Translations under genes and position numbers: made by a program
Source of the DNA: Schlesneria paludicola DSM 18645
Lineage (GTDB): Bacteria; Planctomycetota; Planctomycetia; Planctomycetales; Planctomycetaceae
Reading direction: 5' to 3'
Length of the DNA stretch: 64,000 nt
NCBI RefSeq assembly: GCF_000255655.1
Contig: NZ_JH636435.1
Coordinates: forward strand, 622,209-686,208
The notes under the pieces: model-generated
What the model was told of the DNA's origin: nothing
The model's database searches: none
What the model saw: the letters and a program-made list of their open reading frames with translations, nothing else
Shown: positions 26,637 through 35,333 of the stretch, piece after piece
Layout: every line of letters starts with the position of its first letter
How positions within the stretch are numbered: the first letter of the stretch is position 1

Positions 26637-28239
26637 CCATTTTCAGGAGGCATGGCAGGCGCAGGCGTCACGGACACGCGTCAAGGTCTATGCCGACTTG
26701 CTGTTGAAAGAAGTACAGCGCGATCAGCGAAACTATCAAGTCAAGAGCTTCCGGGCAAAATCCTTGGCCGTCGGAATGGTCCTTCTTTCACTCCCTGTTT
26801 GGTTTTATTTTTGCGCCGCTTGGTACATGGCGGTGCCGGTGATTGTTTGGGTGACGGTACTAGAAGTTGTATTCATCTGGGAGTGCCGAAATCGGTTCTC
26901 GTATCACTCGCAAAAGCCCAAAGAATCTGGTGAACCGTTACTTCAATTTGTGAAAGAGTCCTTGTATCAGGTGGAACGAGAAATCTCGGGGGCGCGCCTC
27001 GTTTTCTGGTGGGTTGTCCTGCCGGCGTCCATCTCCTTCCTGGCATTCATGGTCTTCTTTGGATCGGAATCGCCCCGAAAAAGCACGCCTCTGTCGCTCT
27101 TCGACCTGAGAGGCATTGTGATCACATTGCCGGTGCTCATGTATTCCATCAGTCAATTCGGCGTCCGTTTTCGGCTTGAGCCGCGACGTCAGGAACTGCT
27201 GACGCTCCTCACAAGCCTCGACGACGAAACAAGGAATGACGACGGACAACATCCGTTTTCGGCAGACATGGGGACCGGTTCGGCTCTGGCGGAGCCTGTC
27301 CCCATGTCTGCCAGGCAATCCACGCCCCCTCACCTACAAGGCACTCGACCAATGAACAACAAGAGACTGATCGACATCTCGCTGGTAGTGGTGTTTCTGG
27401 CGGCCAATATTGGCATCCTCTACATGTTCAGGGGCCGCTTCACTGGCGCGCCGCCAATCTCACCAAGCTCGACTTTTGCCGAAGCCATCCAACGTGGTTC
27501 TGACGCGTTCGAGAAAAAGGATTACGATAGGGCAATTGTGGCCTGGGACGAAGCGATCCGGATTGATCCAAATCATTCCGAGGCTCACCGATATCGTGGA
27601 GATGCCTGGATGAATAAGTACGAGTTCGACAAGGCGCTGTCCGAATACGATGAAGCCATCCGGCTCGATCCCCAAAACGGATCGCCCTACTTATCTAAAG
27701 GAATGATCTGGACGGAGAAAGGAGAAGCCGACAAAGCGATTGCCGCCTTCGAAGAAGCGTGTCGACTCAATCCGAGGATTGCCGATGGACGGACCTACAA
27801 ACGCTATTTGGCGGCCGCCGAGTCGCTGCGTCGCAAGCCACAAGACCCGAAGTTTACGGAAGCGATCCAACGGGGATCGAAGGCGTTTCAAAAAAGGGAT
27901 TACGATGGAGCGATCGTCGCCTGGGACGATGCGATCCGGATTGATCCGAATCATTCCAAAGCTCACCGATATCGCGGAGATGCCTCGTTGAACAAGCGAG
28001 ACAACGAGAAGGCCCTTTCCGAATACGATGAAGCCATCAGGCTCGATTCGAAGAATGCCATGGCGTACTGTAGTCGCGGTGCCGCATGGACGGAGAAACG
28101 AGAATCCGACAAAGCGATCGCCGACTTCGATGAAGCGATTCGGCTCGATCCGACAATTGCTGACAAGCCCTTCTATAAACGATACAGGGCGGCCGCCGAG
28201 TCGCTGCGGGCGGCGAAGCCGGCTTCACCGAAGGAATAA
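26626..28239 (+). CDS. Membrane protein with TPR repeats, putative sigma-factor partner
   Basis: 537 residues. The first ~200 comprise a short soluble segment and about four hydrophobic helices (SLAVGMVLLSLPVWFYFCAAW, VIVWVTVLEVVFIW, VFWWVVLPASISFLAFMVFF, ITLPVLMYSISQFG), as expected of an anti-sigma-like partner of the overlapping ECF factor. Residues about 212-229 are encoded by a palindromic repeat. After it comes a fresh start-like MNNKRLID with another helix (ISLVVVFLAANIGILYMF). Two near-identical 126-residue TPR blocks (AIVAWDEAIRIDPNHS; ALSEYDEAIRLD) follow. The gene may be a fusion of two former genes; an in-frame ATG at 27352 with AAGG upstream could start a separate protein. AAGGAG precedes the main ATG. 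Confidence 0.8.
   Translation: MAPDHFQEAWQAQASRTRVKVYADLLLKEVQRDQRNYQVKSFRAKSLAVGMVLLSLPVWFYFCAAWYMAVPVIVWVTVLEVVFIWECRNRFSYHSQKPKESGEPLLQFVKESLYQVEREISGARLVFWWVVLPASISFLAFMVFFGSESPRKSTPLSLFDLRGIVITLPVLMYSISQFGVRFRLEPRRQELLTLLTSLDDETRNDDGQHPFSADMGTGSALAEPVPMSARQSTPPHLQGTRPMNNKRLIDISLVVVFLAANIGILYMFRGRFTGAPPISPSSTFAEAIQRGSDAFEKKDYDRAIVAWDEAIRIDPNHSEAHRYRGDAWMNKYEFDKALSEYDEAIRLDPQNGSPYLSKGMIWTEKGEADKAIAAFEEACRLNPRIADGRTYKRYLAAAESLRRKPQDPKFTEAIQRGSKAFQKRDYDGAIVAWDDAIRIDPNHSKAHRYRGDASLNKRDNEKALSEYDEAIRLDSKNAMAYCSRGAAWTEKRESDKAIADFDEAIRLDPTIADKPFYKRYRAAAESLRAAKPASPKE
27261..27312. repeat. Palindromic element inside the membrane/TPR gene
   Basis: GGCAGACATGGGGAC (27261-27275) and its exact reverse complement (27298-27312) flank a 22-bp centre that itself contains GGCTC/GAGCC. 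The 52-bp palindrome is read through in frame as FSADMGTGSALAEPVPMSA-like sequence between the membrane domain and the TPR part of the gene. It looks like an inserted mobile palindrome rather than ancestral coding sequence. Confidence 0.75.
27475..28230 (+). repeat. Tandem 378-bp (126-codon) duplication of TPR block
   Basis: Unit 1 (27475-27852) and unit 2 (27853-28230) encode two 126-residue blocks that align without gaps and share long identical stretches such as AIRIDPNHS-AHRYRGDA and ALSEYDEAIRLD. Nucleotide similarity is high in the first half of each unit, so the duplication appears fairly recent. It keeps the reading frame and doubles the number of TPR motifs. Confidence 0.85.
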
Positions 28240-28362
28240 CGGGATTCAAATTCGCCTGCTTGCGGATTGCCCCGATCGCGCTCAGACCGATCGATCTTGA
28301 CCGGTTTGGCTGGTAGGAGGATATTCTCGTCGTATCGCCATCGCGTGAAGGAGTGCGCGTTC

Positions 28363-29307
28363 GTGTCCGAAACTGAAGACATCTCGAATCCGCAGGATGA
28401 GCCAGACGAAGAGATGCTGGATCTGGGCGACGGCCTGAATCCTGATGCGGGCGATACGTCTGAAGAAATGGTCGATTGGGGCAGTGATGACCTGGAAGCG
28501 GCCTATTTGAAGGCGATGTCGGCGCTGGATGCCTCGGACCTTGAACTTCCTCCCATGATGCCGGTCAAAGCGGCTCGCGAACCCCGACGCGACAGCGAGT
28601 CGGGCATTCCGAATGCCACCGAAGTTCCAGCCGACGCGAACTCCGAGACGGCAACGAACGAATCGGCCGACATTGCTTCGACGACTGCGCAAACAATCGA
28701 AACGCTCGTCGAGCCGATTGCCGAGTTTATCCCACCTCCACCAGCGGCACATTCGAGCCAGGCACAGACACCGACTCCCGAGGTTCGGTTGACCCCACGT
28801 CAGATCATCGAAGCGTGTCTGTTCGTCGGCGGTCCGGCACTCAATTCCAAGAAGCTGGTCGGGATTCTCCGAGGGGAATTCGATAGCGAATTCGCCGATC
28901 GGGAAATCGATTCCCTGAATCGCCAGTATGCAGCCGAAGGTCGTCCCTACGAAATTCGGCTGGGAGAAGGGGGATACCGGATGGCGCTGCGCGACGAGTT
29001 CGAACGCATCCGTCATAAGGTCTACGGGCTGGGCCCAAAAGAAGTGCGACTGTCGCAAGAAGCGCTCGAAGTCTTGGCTGTCGTCGCATATCACCAGCCG
29101 ATCAAACAAGCACAGGTCGAAGCGTTGGGAAAACCGGGCTGCGGTTCCGTCCTGCGGCAACTCTTGCGGCGTGAATTGCTGGCGGTCGAACGTGACCCCG
29201 CCGCACCGCGCGAGGTCAGTTATAAAACGACCCCGCGATTCTTATCGCTCTTCGGAATACGCAACCTGGATGACCTACCACGGCATGAGCAGGTGTCGTA
29301 CAAGTAG
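28363..29307 (+). CDS. scpB: Segregation and condensation protein B
   Basis: 314 residues from the GTG at 28363, which has AAGGAG 9 nt upstream; the frame continues to 28267 without a ribosome site. Residues about 1-150 are an acidic, disordered extension rich in Glu/Asp/Thr/Pro, unusual for ScpB. The C-terminal ~165 residues are the paired winged-helix ScpB domain (QIIEACLFVGGPALNSKKLVGIL, LSQEALEVLAVVAYHQPIKQAQVEALGKPGCGSVLRQLLRRELL). ScpB binds ScpA and SMC in chromosome condensation and segregation. No scpA is adjacent. Confidence 0.92.
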   Translation: MSETEDISNPQDEPDEEMLDLGDGLNPDAGDTSEEMVDWGSDDLEAAYLKAMSALDASDLELPPMMPVKAAREPRRDSESGIPNATEVPADANSETATNESADIASTTAQTIETLVEPIAEFIPPPPAAHSSQAQTPTPEVRLTPRQIIEACLFVGGPALNSKKLVGILRGEFDSEFADREIDSLNRQYAAEGRPYEIRLGEGGYRMALRDEFERIRHKVYGLGPKEVRLSQEALEVLAVVAYHQPIKQAQVEALGKPGCGSVLRQLLRRELLAVERDPAAPREVSYKTTPRFLSLFGIRNLDDLPRHEQVSYK

Positions 29308-29751
29308 CCGGGCAGGGTGCTATTACGCAGGTTTTATGTGCGCCGCTGGCGATGCTAGTTCCCGATCGGCATTGATCCGTAGCAGGGCAATGAAGGTCGC
29401 TGAGAGACCATTCAACGTGCGGCTGTTCTGAACGACGTTTGCCGTTCGATTCCCAACCAACGGTGTTCCTCATTCCAGTATCGACGGGCAATGGCACAGC
29501 CAGTGAGACAGAAAAACAACGAACTCATCGTTCACGGAATCGCAGACATATTCTCAGACCCAACCGGGGCTGTGGAAAAAATAACCGTTCACAGACCGGG
29601 GACTGGCTCATTTTCCCGCGTCAAAGGGAAGGCTTTCCCTCGTGCGATGAACAGTAGATTCTAATTGAACCGGGAAAATGTGCCCGCCCCCCTCTCCTCG
29701 GGCTGTGAACGGTTACGCCGAAAAACATCGCAACGCGACCAGCCATCGCGC
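29308..29751. other. Intergenic region between convergent genes
   Basis: This 444 bp region contains a large inverted repeat (annotated separately) in its right half. The left half (29310-29570) shows no credible ORF, promoter or terminator. Confidence 0.5.
29583..29714. repeat. 132-bp inverted-repeat element
   Basis: The outer arms AACCGTTCACAG (29583-29594) and CTGTGAACGGTT (29703-29714) are perfect complements. An inner pair, GGCTCATTTTCCCG and CGGGAAAATGTGCC, matches with one mismatch. The whole unit can fold into a long interrupted hairpin with a central AAGGGAAGGCTTTCCCTC stem. It has no coding capacity and could be a REP or MITE-like mobile palindrome lying between convergent genes. 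Confidence 0.7.
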
Positions 29752-32700
29752 CTACCTGATTGGACGAATTTTGTTGTCCAACTTCCGTTCAAGCTCTAGC
29801 AGCACGTGCCCTTGAGGCAAAGACACCTCATCCGCGATGAATTCGGTGGGACGCGGTTCGCCGATTGGTGCGAGTTGAACTCTCAATGTGGTCTCGGTGA
29901 GCTCATAGATCCCGAGTTGACTTACCTCTACTCCGTCATCATTCGTTCCATGGAAATGAATCTGCCTCGGGGTCGACGTCAGATCCAGCCTGAAGTTGTT
30001 CAGCAGTCGGTATTCGAATGGATGAGGTCTTTCCTTGAGAGGCGACGATAAATCAATCGGAGCAGGTTGCTGCAGCAAGACCGTGATCCTTTCGAACTGC
30101 TGGCAGTTCCATTGACCTGCTGCGAACGCATAGGGGATCGGGTTCGGCATTGAACCCGTGTCGGTAAATTTCCAATTTTGATTCTGGATCAACACCTTCG
30201 CCGACAGTCCCGGATGACGTTTCGTGGCTCGATGGGTCCAGAGGCCATTAATCAACACGCGGTCATCCAGTAGCTGCTTTTCGATTTCCGGAGAATTCGG
30301 TGCTTTGTACTGGGCGAACGCATCGACAACGCTTCGAGAGATCTGACTTCCCGCGGTGGTCCCATAATACGAAACAACCGCGAGGTTGAGTTCCCTGAGC
30401 AGTGCGTATCCTTTGGGATCACCTCCAATGTTCTGAAGCGTTAAAATGATTGACATCAAATATTGATTGTGATTGGCGTAGATCAAAAAATCTCCAGGTT
30501 CGCGTTGCCGCAGAAACGAACTCTGTTCCTCAAGAAAGAGGTCAACGAGTGCGGGTACGGCCGCTTCTGCTGCAGGACCTAGTCGCCCCAGAATTTGAAC
30601 AACATCAGCTCTGGATCTCGCCAGCTTGACAATCATCACGCCCAGTCCGGGTGTGTCAGGAGCGAGTGACACCAGATTGGCGGCGGTCACATGCCAAGGT
30701 GAAGCGTATGCTAAATAGGAGGCATCCGCTGGGAGGCCTCGACCGCTGTCGACCAGATCAATCATTCGTTTTTTCAAACCTGGAAAGTCGTCGAGCGGAC
30801 GGTCCGAAAGACGCCAGACACAACTCGCGAGCGCAACGAGATCGTCTTGCTTATCCCGGTCACCTGCAGGGCTGCCGTCAAACTCCGTCATGATGGTGTT
30901 GGACCGGGATTTCACAGCCTCACGAAAAGTCGCCGATTGAAGTTGATCCCAAGTTCGAAATTGCACGGCCCGATGGATCATGGGGGAATCATTGTCCTTC
31001 GCTGCGGCAATCAAGTTGTCAAGAATAACCGCGCCAGAAAGCCGATTCAGTCCGGTCAATGCGGCGTTCCAAACGCGACCTTCCTCGGCCACGTCTCCCC
31101 CTTGAAACAACGATGCGGCCTGAAGAATTCCACGTACGATGCGCGTCTGATCTTTCGGTTGCGCCAGACGACTGCAAGCATCGATTGCCGCTTCCAACAT
31201 TTCGGGCTTGCGCTCGGTTTCCAGAATTTCCAGCCACGAACTGTAGGCTCGGCCATCGAATGTCGGTTCGCGCGGCGATGCGGCAGCGGATTGCTCGGAC
31301 ATTACGGCCCGAGGACCCACATGTAAGGATATTCGCTCGGGTGAGTCGACATGGATGACGGCTCGTTTGGATTTCGATTCACTTACGGCGACTTCAATAT
31401 GATGGATGGCATCTTTGATATACTCTCGTAGTGTCGAGAAGCGTGGGCGAATCACGTTGCCATCGTAGTCAACGATTTGTTCGTATTCAGTTGGTGTCTC
31501 GGCGATTGTCTTTTCGGCCAGTTGACGTAAAAACGGAAGGTCGCTTTCAGCAAATTCACGCAGATCAACCAGGCATTTCAAGAGACGAATCGATTCAATC
31601 ACATCGTCATCTGAATGGCCGACTTGCAGCTTTCCGGTTTGGTCTGCAATCTGAATCTTGAATAGCGTCGCCACTTCGGGCATGTCTGGTACCAGACGTT
31701 TCACCCACGCGCGAACCCGACGATCATTTCTTTGACGAATCTGCCGGGCGTCTCCTGCCGATTGCGGCTCCAATGCCATCTGGAGAAATGCGAGAACCTG
31801 TCCCGAGAACAGCCCCGAACGCCCCAGAATCACCGCCGCTTGACCTCGCGTTTCAAACGAGTTGGATTCATTGAAAAAGAATCGCTGAACCATCGGAACT
31901 AAATCAGGGTACTCTGCCAGCGACTCGTCGTTCAGTGAAAGAATCCTGATGGAGCTGTCGACCACCCAATCCTCAAGTGTGTCGTCGCGCTTCGCCAAGA
32001 TCACCAGGGCGTTGATCAACTCCTGAGCGTGCTCACTGAATTCACGCGCCAGCCCTTTGTTGACGCGTGTCGATTTGGATTGGCGCGCATCGACAACAAG
32101 ATTGATTTGATCGGCTTGATCGGCCGCAACAAGGAGACCGTTAAAAATCGCTTGATATGTGTTTGTGACTTGTCGAGAGGGATTTTTGGTGGGCTGTTGA
32201 ATCAGTTCTTCAACCAGAATGGAAGGTGGCAAGTTTCGTAACAGTTCAATCGATTTATCGACGAGTGAATAGATGTAGATTTCCGGAACCCTCTCAACCC
32301 CACGACGGAGATTCCCGTCGAATGGAACACGCAGCCCTATCGATTGGGCCATTAAAATGATGGCACGAATGAGCACGCGCGGTTCCGCGTCTGCAGACAA
32401 GTGCTTCAACGCGTTGATCGCCTCCGATAAGGCCGATGGATCTCGTTCCGTTTCCAGTTTCTGCAACCATGCCGAGAGTGGCTTACCCTGAAACGTTGGA
32501 TTTGATACCGACGGGGAAATTGAGACAGAAGGAGCTGGCAGGCCTGGATCGCCAGCGGCGGCGGGAACGCTGATATCAGTATTCATGAATTCATCTGCAA
32601 GTGGTTGCGCATTCGGAACCAGCACCGATCCCTGACTTGCAACTCCGAATTTTTCTTTAACGGCTTCGTCAGTAGAACGAGACGTCTCCCAGTCCAGATT

Positions 32701-33264
32701 CGCAGTGGGGTCGATCAAATCATTCACACGTCGCTTTACGACTTCGGCCTTATTTTCTTGACGGCGGACTTGTGACAGACGGAGCGCATCGACGCGTTGG
32801 CTCAGTTGTTCGATTTCTTGCTTGCGCTGCTGTTGGCGGTATTCGAAGTGCCGCTCGATCACAGATTCGAGCTGTTTACGAAGTTCGACGGCTCCCTCGG
32901 GAGTGGCCACGAGAAGTTTCGCCGCGAGCGTTTTGGCATCGCGGTCCAGTTGGGCGTCTCGTTCGTCTGGCTGATCCGAACGCGGGGACGTGAGCGGCGG
33001 CGGCGCGCCAATGGCGGGCAGAACAGATTGATCCAGCAATCGTCGCTCGTCCGCTGGGGCGGTTCGCGCGAATGCAGATTCTGTTTTTGTGCGAGCCGGC
33101 TTTGTCGCTCTGGACTGCAGCGATTCTGCGGGATCCGGATAATAACTAGCGTAGCCCGGGGGCGGCCTGCGTTTGGTGAAATGGAAGACGAGCGCACCAC
33201 AGATCAAAAGTGTGGCACTCAACGTCCAGATCAATGGTCGGTGAAGGCGATTTGAAAAGAACAT
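29752..33264 (-). CDS. Giant membrane-anchored protein with HEAT-like repeats
   Basis: 1170 residues, starting at an ATG with AAGGA upstream. An N-terminal signal anchor (LIWTLSATLLICGALVFHF) suggests an extracytoplasmic protein. A charged, Gln/Arg-rich coiled coil (FEYRQQQRKQEIEQLSQRVDALRL) follows. Two similar modules then begin with GKPLSAWLQKLETERDPSALSEAINALKHL and GRAYSSWLEILETERKPEMLEAAIDACSRL, each continuing as helical HEAT-like repeats. The C-terminal ~150 residues are beta-rich (NWKFTDTGSMP, RQIHFHGTNDDGVEV, LGIYELTETTLRVQL), resembling the planctomycete TIGR03067-type domain. It lies 52 nt downstream of the Ser/Thr kinase gene and is probably in the same operon, so it may be a kinase-regulated envelope protein. 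The function is unknown. Confidence 0.78.
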   Translation of the reverse strand: MFFSNRLHRPLIWTLSATLLICGALVFHFTKRRPPPGYASYYPDPAESLQSRATKPARTKTESAFARTAPADERRLLDQSVLPAIGAPPPLTSPRSDQPDERDAQLDRDAKTLAAKLLVATPEGAVELRKQLESVIERHFEYRQQQRKQEIEQLSQRVDALRLSQVRRQENKAEVVKRRVNDLIDPTANLDWETSRSTDEAVKEKFGVASQGSVLVPNAQPLADEFMNTDISVPAAAGDPGLPAPSVSISPSVSNPTFQGKPLSAWLQKLETERDPSALSEAINALKHLSADAEPRVLIRAIILMAQSIGLRVPFDGNLRRGVERVPEIYIYSLVDKSIELLRNLPPSILVEELIQQPTKNPSRQVTNTYQAIFNGLLVAADQADQINLVVDARQSKSTRVNKGLAREFSEHAQELINALVILAKRDDTLEDWVVDSSIRILSLNDESLAEYPDLVPMVQRFFFNESNSFETRGQAAVILGRSGLFSGQVLAFLQMALEPQSAGDARQIRQRNDRRVRAWVKRLVPDMPEVATLFKIQIADQTGKLQVGHSDDDVIESIRLLKCLVDLREFAESDLPFLRQLAEKTIAETPTEYEQIVDYDGNVIRPRFSTLREYIKDAIHHIEVAVSESKSKRAVIHVDSPERISLHVGPRAVMSEQSAAASPREPTFDGRAYSSWLEILETERKPEMLEAAIDACSRLAQPKDQTRIVRGILQAASLFQGGDVAEEGRVWNAALTGLNRLSGAVILDNLIAAAKDNDSPMIHRAVQFRTWDQLQSATFREAVKSRSNTIMTEFDGSPAGDRDKQDDLVALASCVWRLSDRPLDDFPGLKKRMIDLVDSGRGLPADASYLAYASPWHVTAANLVSLAPDTPGLGVMIVKLARSRADVVQILGRLGPAAEAAVPALVDLFLEEQSSFLRQREPGDFLIYANHNQYLMSIILTLQNIGGDPKGYALLRELNLAVVSYYGTTAGSQISRSVVDAFAQYKAPNSPEIEKQLLDDRVLINGLWTHRATKRHPGLSAKVLIQNQNWKFTDTGSMPNPIPYAFAAGQWNCQQFERITVLLQQPAPIDLSSPLKERPHPFEYRLLNNFRLDLTSTPRQIHFHGTNDDGVEVSQLGIYELTETTLRVQLAPIGEPRPTEFIADEVSLPQGHVLLELERKLDNKIRPIR

Positions 33265-33316
33265 GCTTTTCCTTCAGTTGATGAGGGACGCATCCCCCTA
33301 TGGCGCGGCGATTGTT

Positions 33317-34735
33317 TTAGAAGTGGTCGAGCGGCAATGATTCGAGACGCTGCAGCACCGCGCGGATTTCGTCCGCTTCCTGTTCATGGCCGTCAGTCCA
33401 GACGGACTCACCGTTCGCGTTCGGTTCCGCGGCGACAGATTGTTCGGACGTTTTCTCGAACGGCTGTGGTCGTTCGAGAAAACGGGCCATCAGAAACAAC
33501 AATGTTACGAGAATCACCATTGTCAGAGCGGAACCGATCATCCGCACCGGAACAGTGAATCTCCGAATTGAATGGTCCGACGTGAGGGCGACAACCTGAA
33601 TGGGAAGTCGCCCTTGCGTCGGTTGTTGAACATGAGCGACGCACTGTTTCAGCAGATCGGCCACCTCGGCGGCTGACGAAAATCGTTGCGAAGGCTGCTT
33701 CGCTTGAAGCTTGGCAATGAACGCATCAAGCCAGTTGGGAACGCCGGCGCTAATTTCACAAAGTGATCGCGGCGTGTCATCGCAGACGCGCCGCAGCACG
33801 CCCATGGCCGTTTCCGCGCGGAACGGAGAATGCCCCGCGAGCAGCGTATACATCACCGTCCCCAGACTGAACAGATCCGTCAAATGATCCACCTGTTCGC
33901 CGCGCGTCTGTTCGGGCGACATGAATTGCGGTGTTCCCGCAATCACGCCGCTTTGCGTCAGACTGGCGTCGTCCGCGGCGCGGGCCAAACCGAAATCTGT
34001 CAGAAGCACGCGTTCGACGTTTCGTTCGAGCAGAATATTGGCGGGCTTGATGTCTCGATGCACGAGCCCCTGGGCATGGGCGGCGGCGAGACCTTCCGCG
34101 ACTTGCTGACCGATCCGCAGCACATCCACGACGTCGAGCGGCCCTTGGCGAGTGAGACGCTGCTGGAGCGATTCACCTGGGACGAACGGCATCACCAGAT
34201 ATGGGGGATGATGCTGGCCATCGACGGCATAGATCGGAACGACATGCTGATGAACGACCGCTGCCGCCGCTTGCGCCTCACGAGCGAACCGGCGACGAGC
34301 CGCGGCACTCGTCGCGCAGTGCGGGTGCAGAACTTTCACCGCGACATAGCGATTGAGCTCATGGTCATAGCCCTTCAGGACGATGCCCATGCCTCCACTG
34401 CCGATGCGTTCCAGAATCTCAAATTCGCCGAGTCGTCCCAACATGGCGGGGTTGTCGGACGGGGACAGAAAATCGAGGGGCAGGGGATGTTGAGTCGACT
34501 CGAATGGCTCGCCAACGTCATCCAACGCCGCTCGCTCGATCCCGGCCTGCACCCCGGCAAGATTGCTGCGTGTCGAATTCCACCAGCTTTCGTCGGCGGC
34601 GAAGGATTCGAGTTGCTGCCGGCACGAGTGACAGGTCTCCAAGTGCAGCGCGACTTCGGTTTCGAGTGCGGAAGACAGCTTGCCATCGAGTAGTCGTCTC
34701 AAGCTGTCGCGATCACAATTTGCGGTACGAGCCAT
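33317..34735 (-). CDS. Zinc-finger Ser/Thr protein kinase, membrane anchored
   Basis: 472 residues. The N-terminus has an Hx3Cx2C motif (His31, Cys35, Cys38; HLETCHSC) like the zinc-containing anti-sigma (ZAS) domain. A complete Hanks-type kinase follows: glycine loop IGSGGMG (111-117), Lys134 in VAVKV, HRD at 226-228, DFG at 247-249 and APE-equivalent MSPEQ. After the kinase a single helix (IGSALTMVILVTLLFLMARF) crosses the membrane, leaving a short periplasmic tail. The gene follows the ECF sigma gene by 7 nt. Combining a ZAS-like module and a kinase next to an ECF factor suggests phosphorylation-dependent sigma control, as described for planctomycete ECF-STK pairs. Confidence 0.93.
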   Translation of the reverse strand: MARTANCDRDSLRRLLDGKLSSALETEVALHLETCHSCRQQLESFAADESWWNSTRSNLAGVQAGIERAALDDVGEPFESTQHPLPLDFLSPSDNPAMLGRLGEFEILERIGSGGMGIVLKGYDHELNRYVAVKVLHPHCATSAAARRRFAREAQAAAAVVHQHVVPIYAVDGQHHPPYLVMPFVPGESLQQRLTRQGPLDVVDVLRIGQQVAEGLAAAHAQGLVHRDIKPANILLERNVERVLLTDFGLARAADDASLTQSGVIAGTPQFMSPEQTRGEQVDHLTDLFSLGTVMYTLLAGHSPFRAETAMGVLRRVCDDTPRSLCEISAGVPNWLDAFIAKLQAKQPSQRFSSAAEVADLLKQCVAHVQQPTQGRLPIQVVALTSDHSIRRFTVPVRMIGSALTMVILVTLLFLMARFLERPQPFEKTSEQSVAAEPNANGESVWTDGHEQEADEIRAVLQRLESLPLDHF

Positions 34736-34742
34736 GATTGTT

Positions 34743-35333
34743 TTACCTCACGCTCTGAACGCACTCACGAAGCCGTTTCATCACTCGGCTGCGTGAGACG
34801 TAGACCATACCGACGTTGACACCCAGTTCATCCGCCACTTTCGCAGCGTCAATCCCATCGACGGCCGTTCTCCAAAACGCCTGCCAGGTCGGCTCGTGAA
34901 ATTCATGGCGAATCTCACTGGCGGCCCAAAGAAACGTTTGCCTTTCTTCTTCGCGGTCAAACAGCGCCGATTCTTCACTGGCAGGATCGGGCAATTCGTC
35001 CAGCCAGCGTTTCAAATCACTGTGCCCGGTCGCCTGCGGATGACGGGATTGCCGAATCAGAAAATTGACGACGAGATTGCGAGTGATGGTGTAAATCCAG
35101 CCTCGAAATGATCCGCGAGCCGAACCCGGTTCCCAGCGATCGATCGCGCCGGCGATGGCAATGAGGACCTCTTGTGTGACCTCGCGTGCATCTGCCTCCT
35201 GTAGTCCTCGGCGGCGGACCAAACGCATGATGAGCGGTTGATAAATCTGCAGAAACACGGCCCACGCCGCTTGATCGCGCGGGTCACGCAATTTCAGCAG
35301 CAGGCTGGCTTGAGTTTCTGGAACCGGTGTCAT
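34743..35333 (-). CDS. ECF sigma factor paired with Ser/Thr kinase
   Basis: 196 residues. Sigma region 2 is evident (YQPLIMRLVRRRGLQEADAREVTQEVLIAIAGAIDRWEPGSARGSFRGWIYTITRNLVVNFL), as is region 4 (FWRTAVDGIDAAKVADELGVNVGMVYVSRSRVMKRLREC). The sequence fits the planctomycete ECF groups linked with protein kinases. The kinase gene starts 7 nt downstream, so the two are almost certainly co-transcribed, with the giant HEAT-like protein as third member. Regulation is probably through the ZAS-like domain of the kinase. Confidence 0.93.
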   Translation of the reverse strand: MTPVPETQASLLLKLRDPRDQAAWAVFLQIYQPLIMRLVRRRGLQEADAREVTQEVLIAIAGAIDRWEPGSARGSFRGWIYTITRNLVVNFLIRQSRHPQATGHSDLKRWLDELPDPASEESALFDREEERQTFLWAASEIRHEFHEPTWQAFWRTAVDGIDAAKVADELGVNVGMVYVSRSRVMKRLRECVQSVR

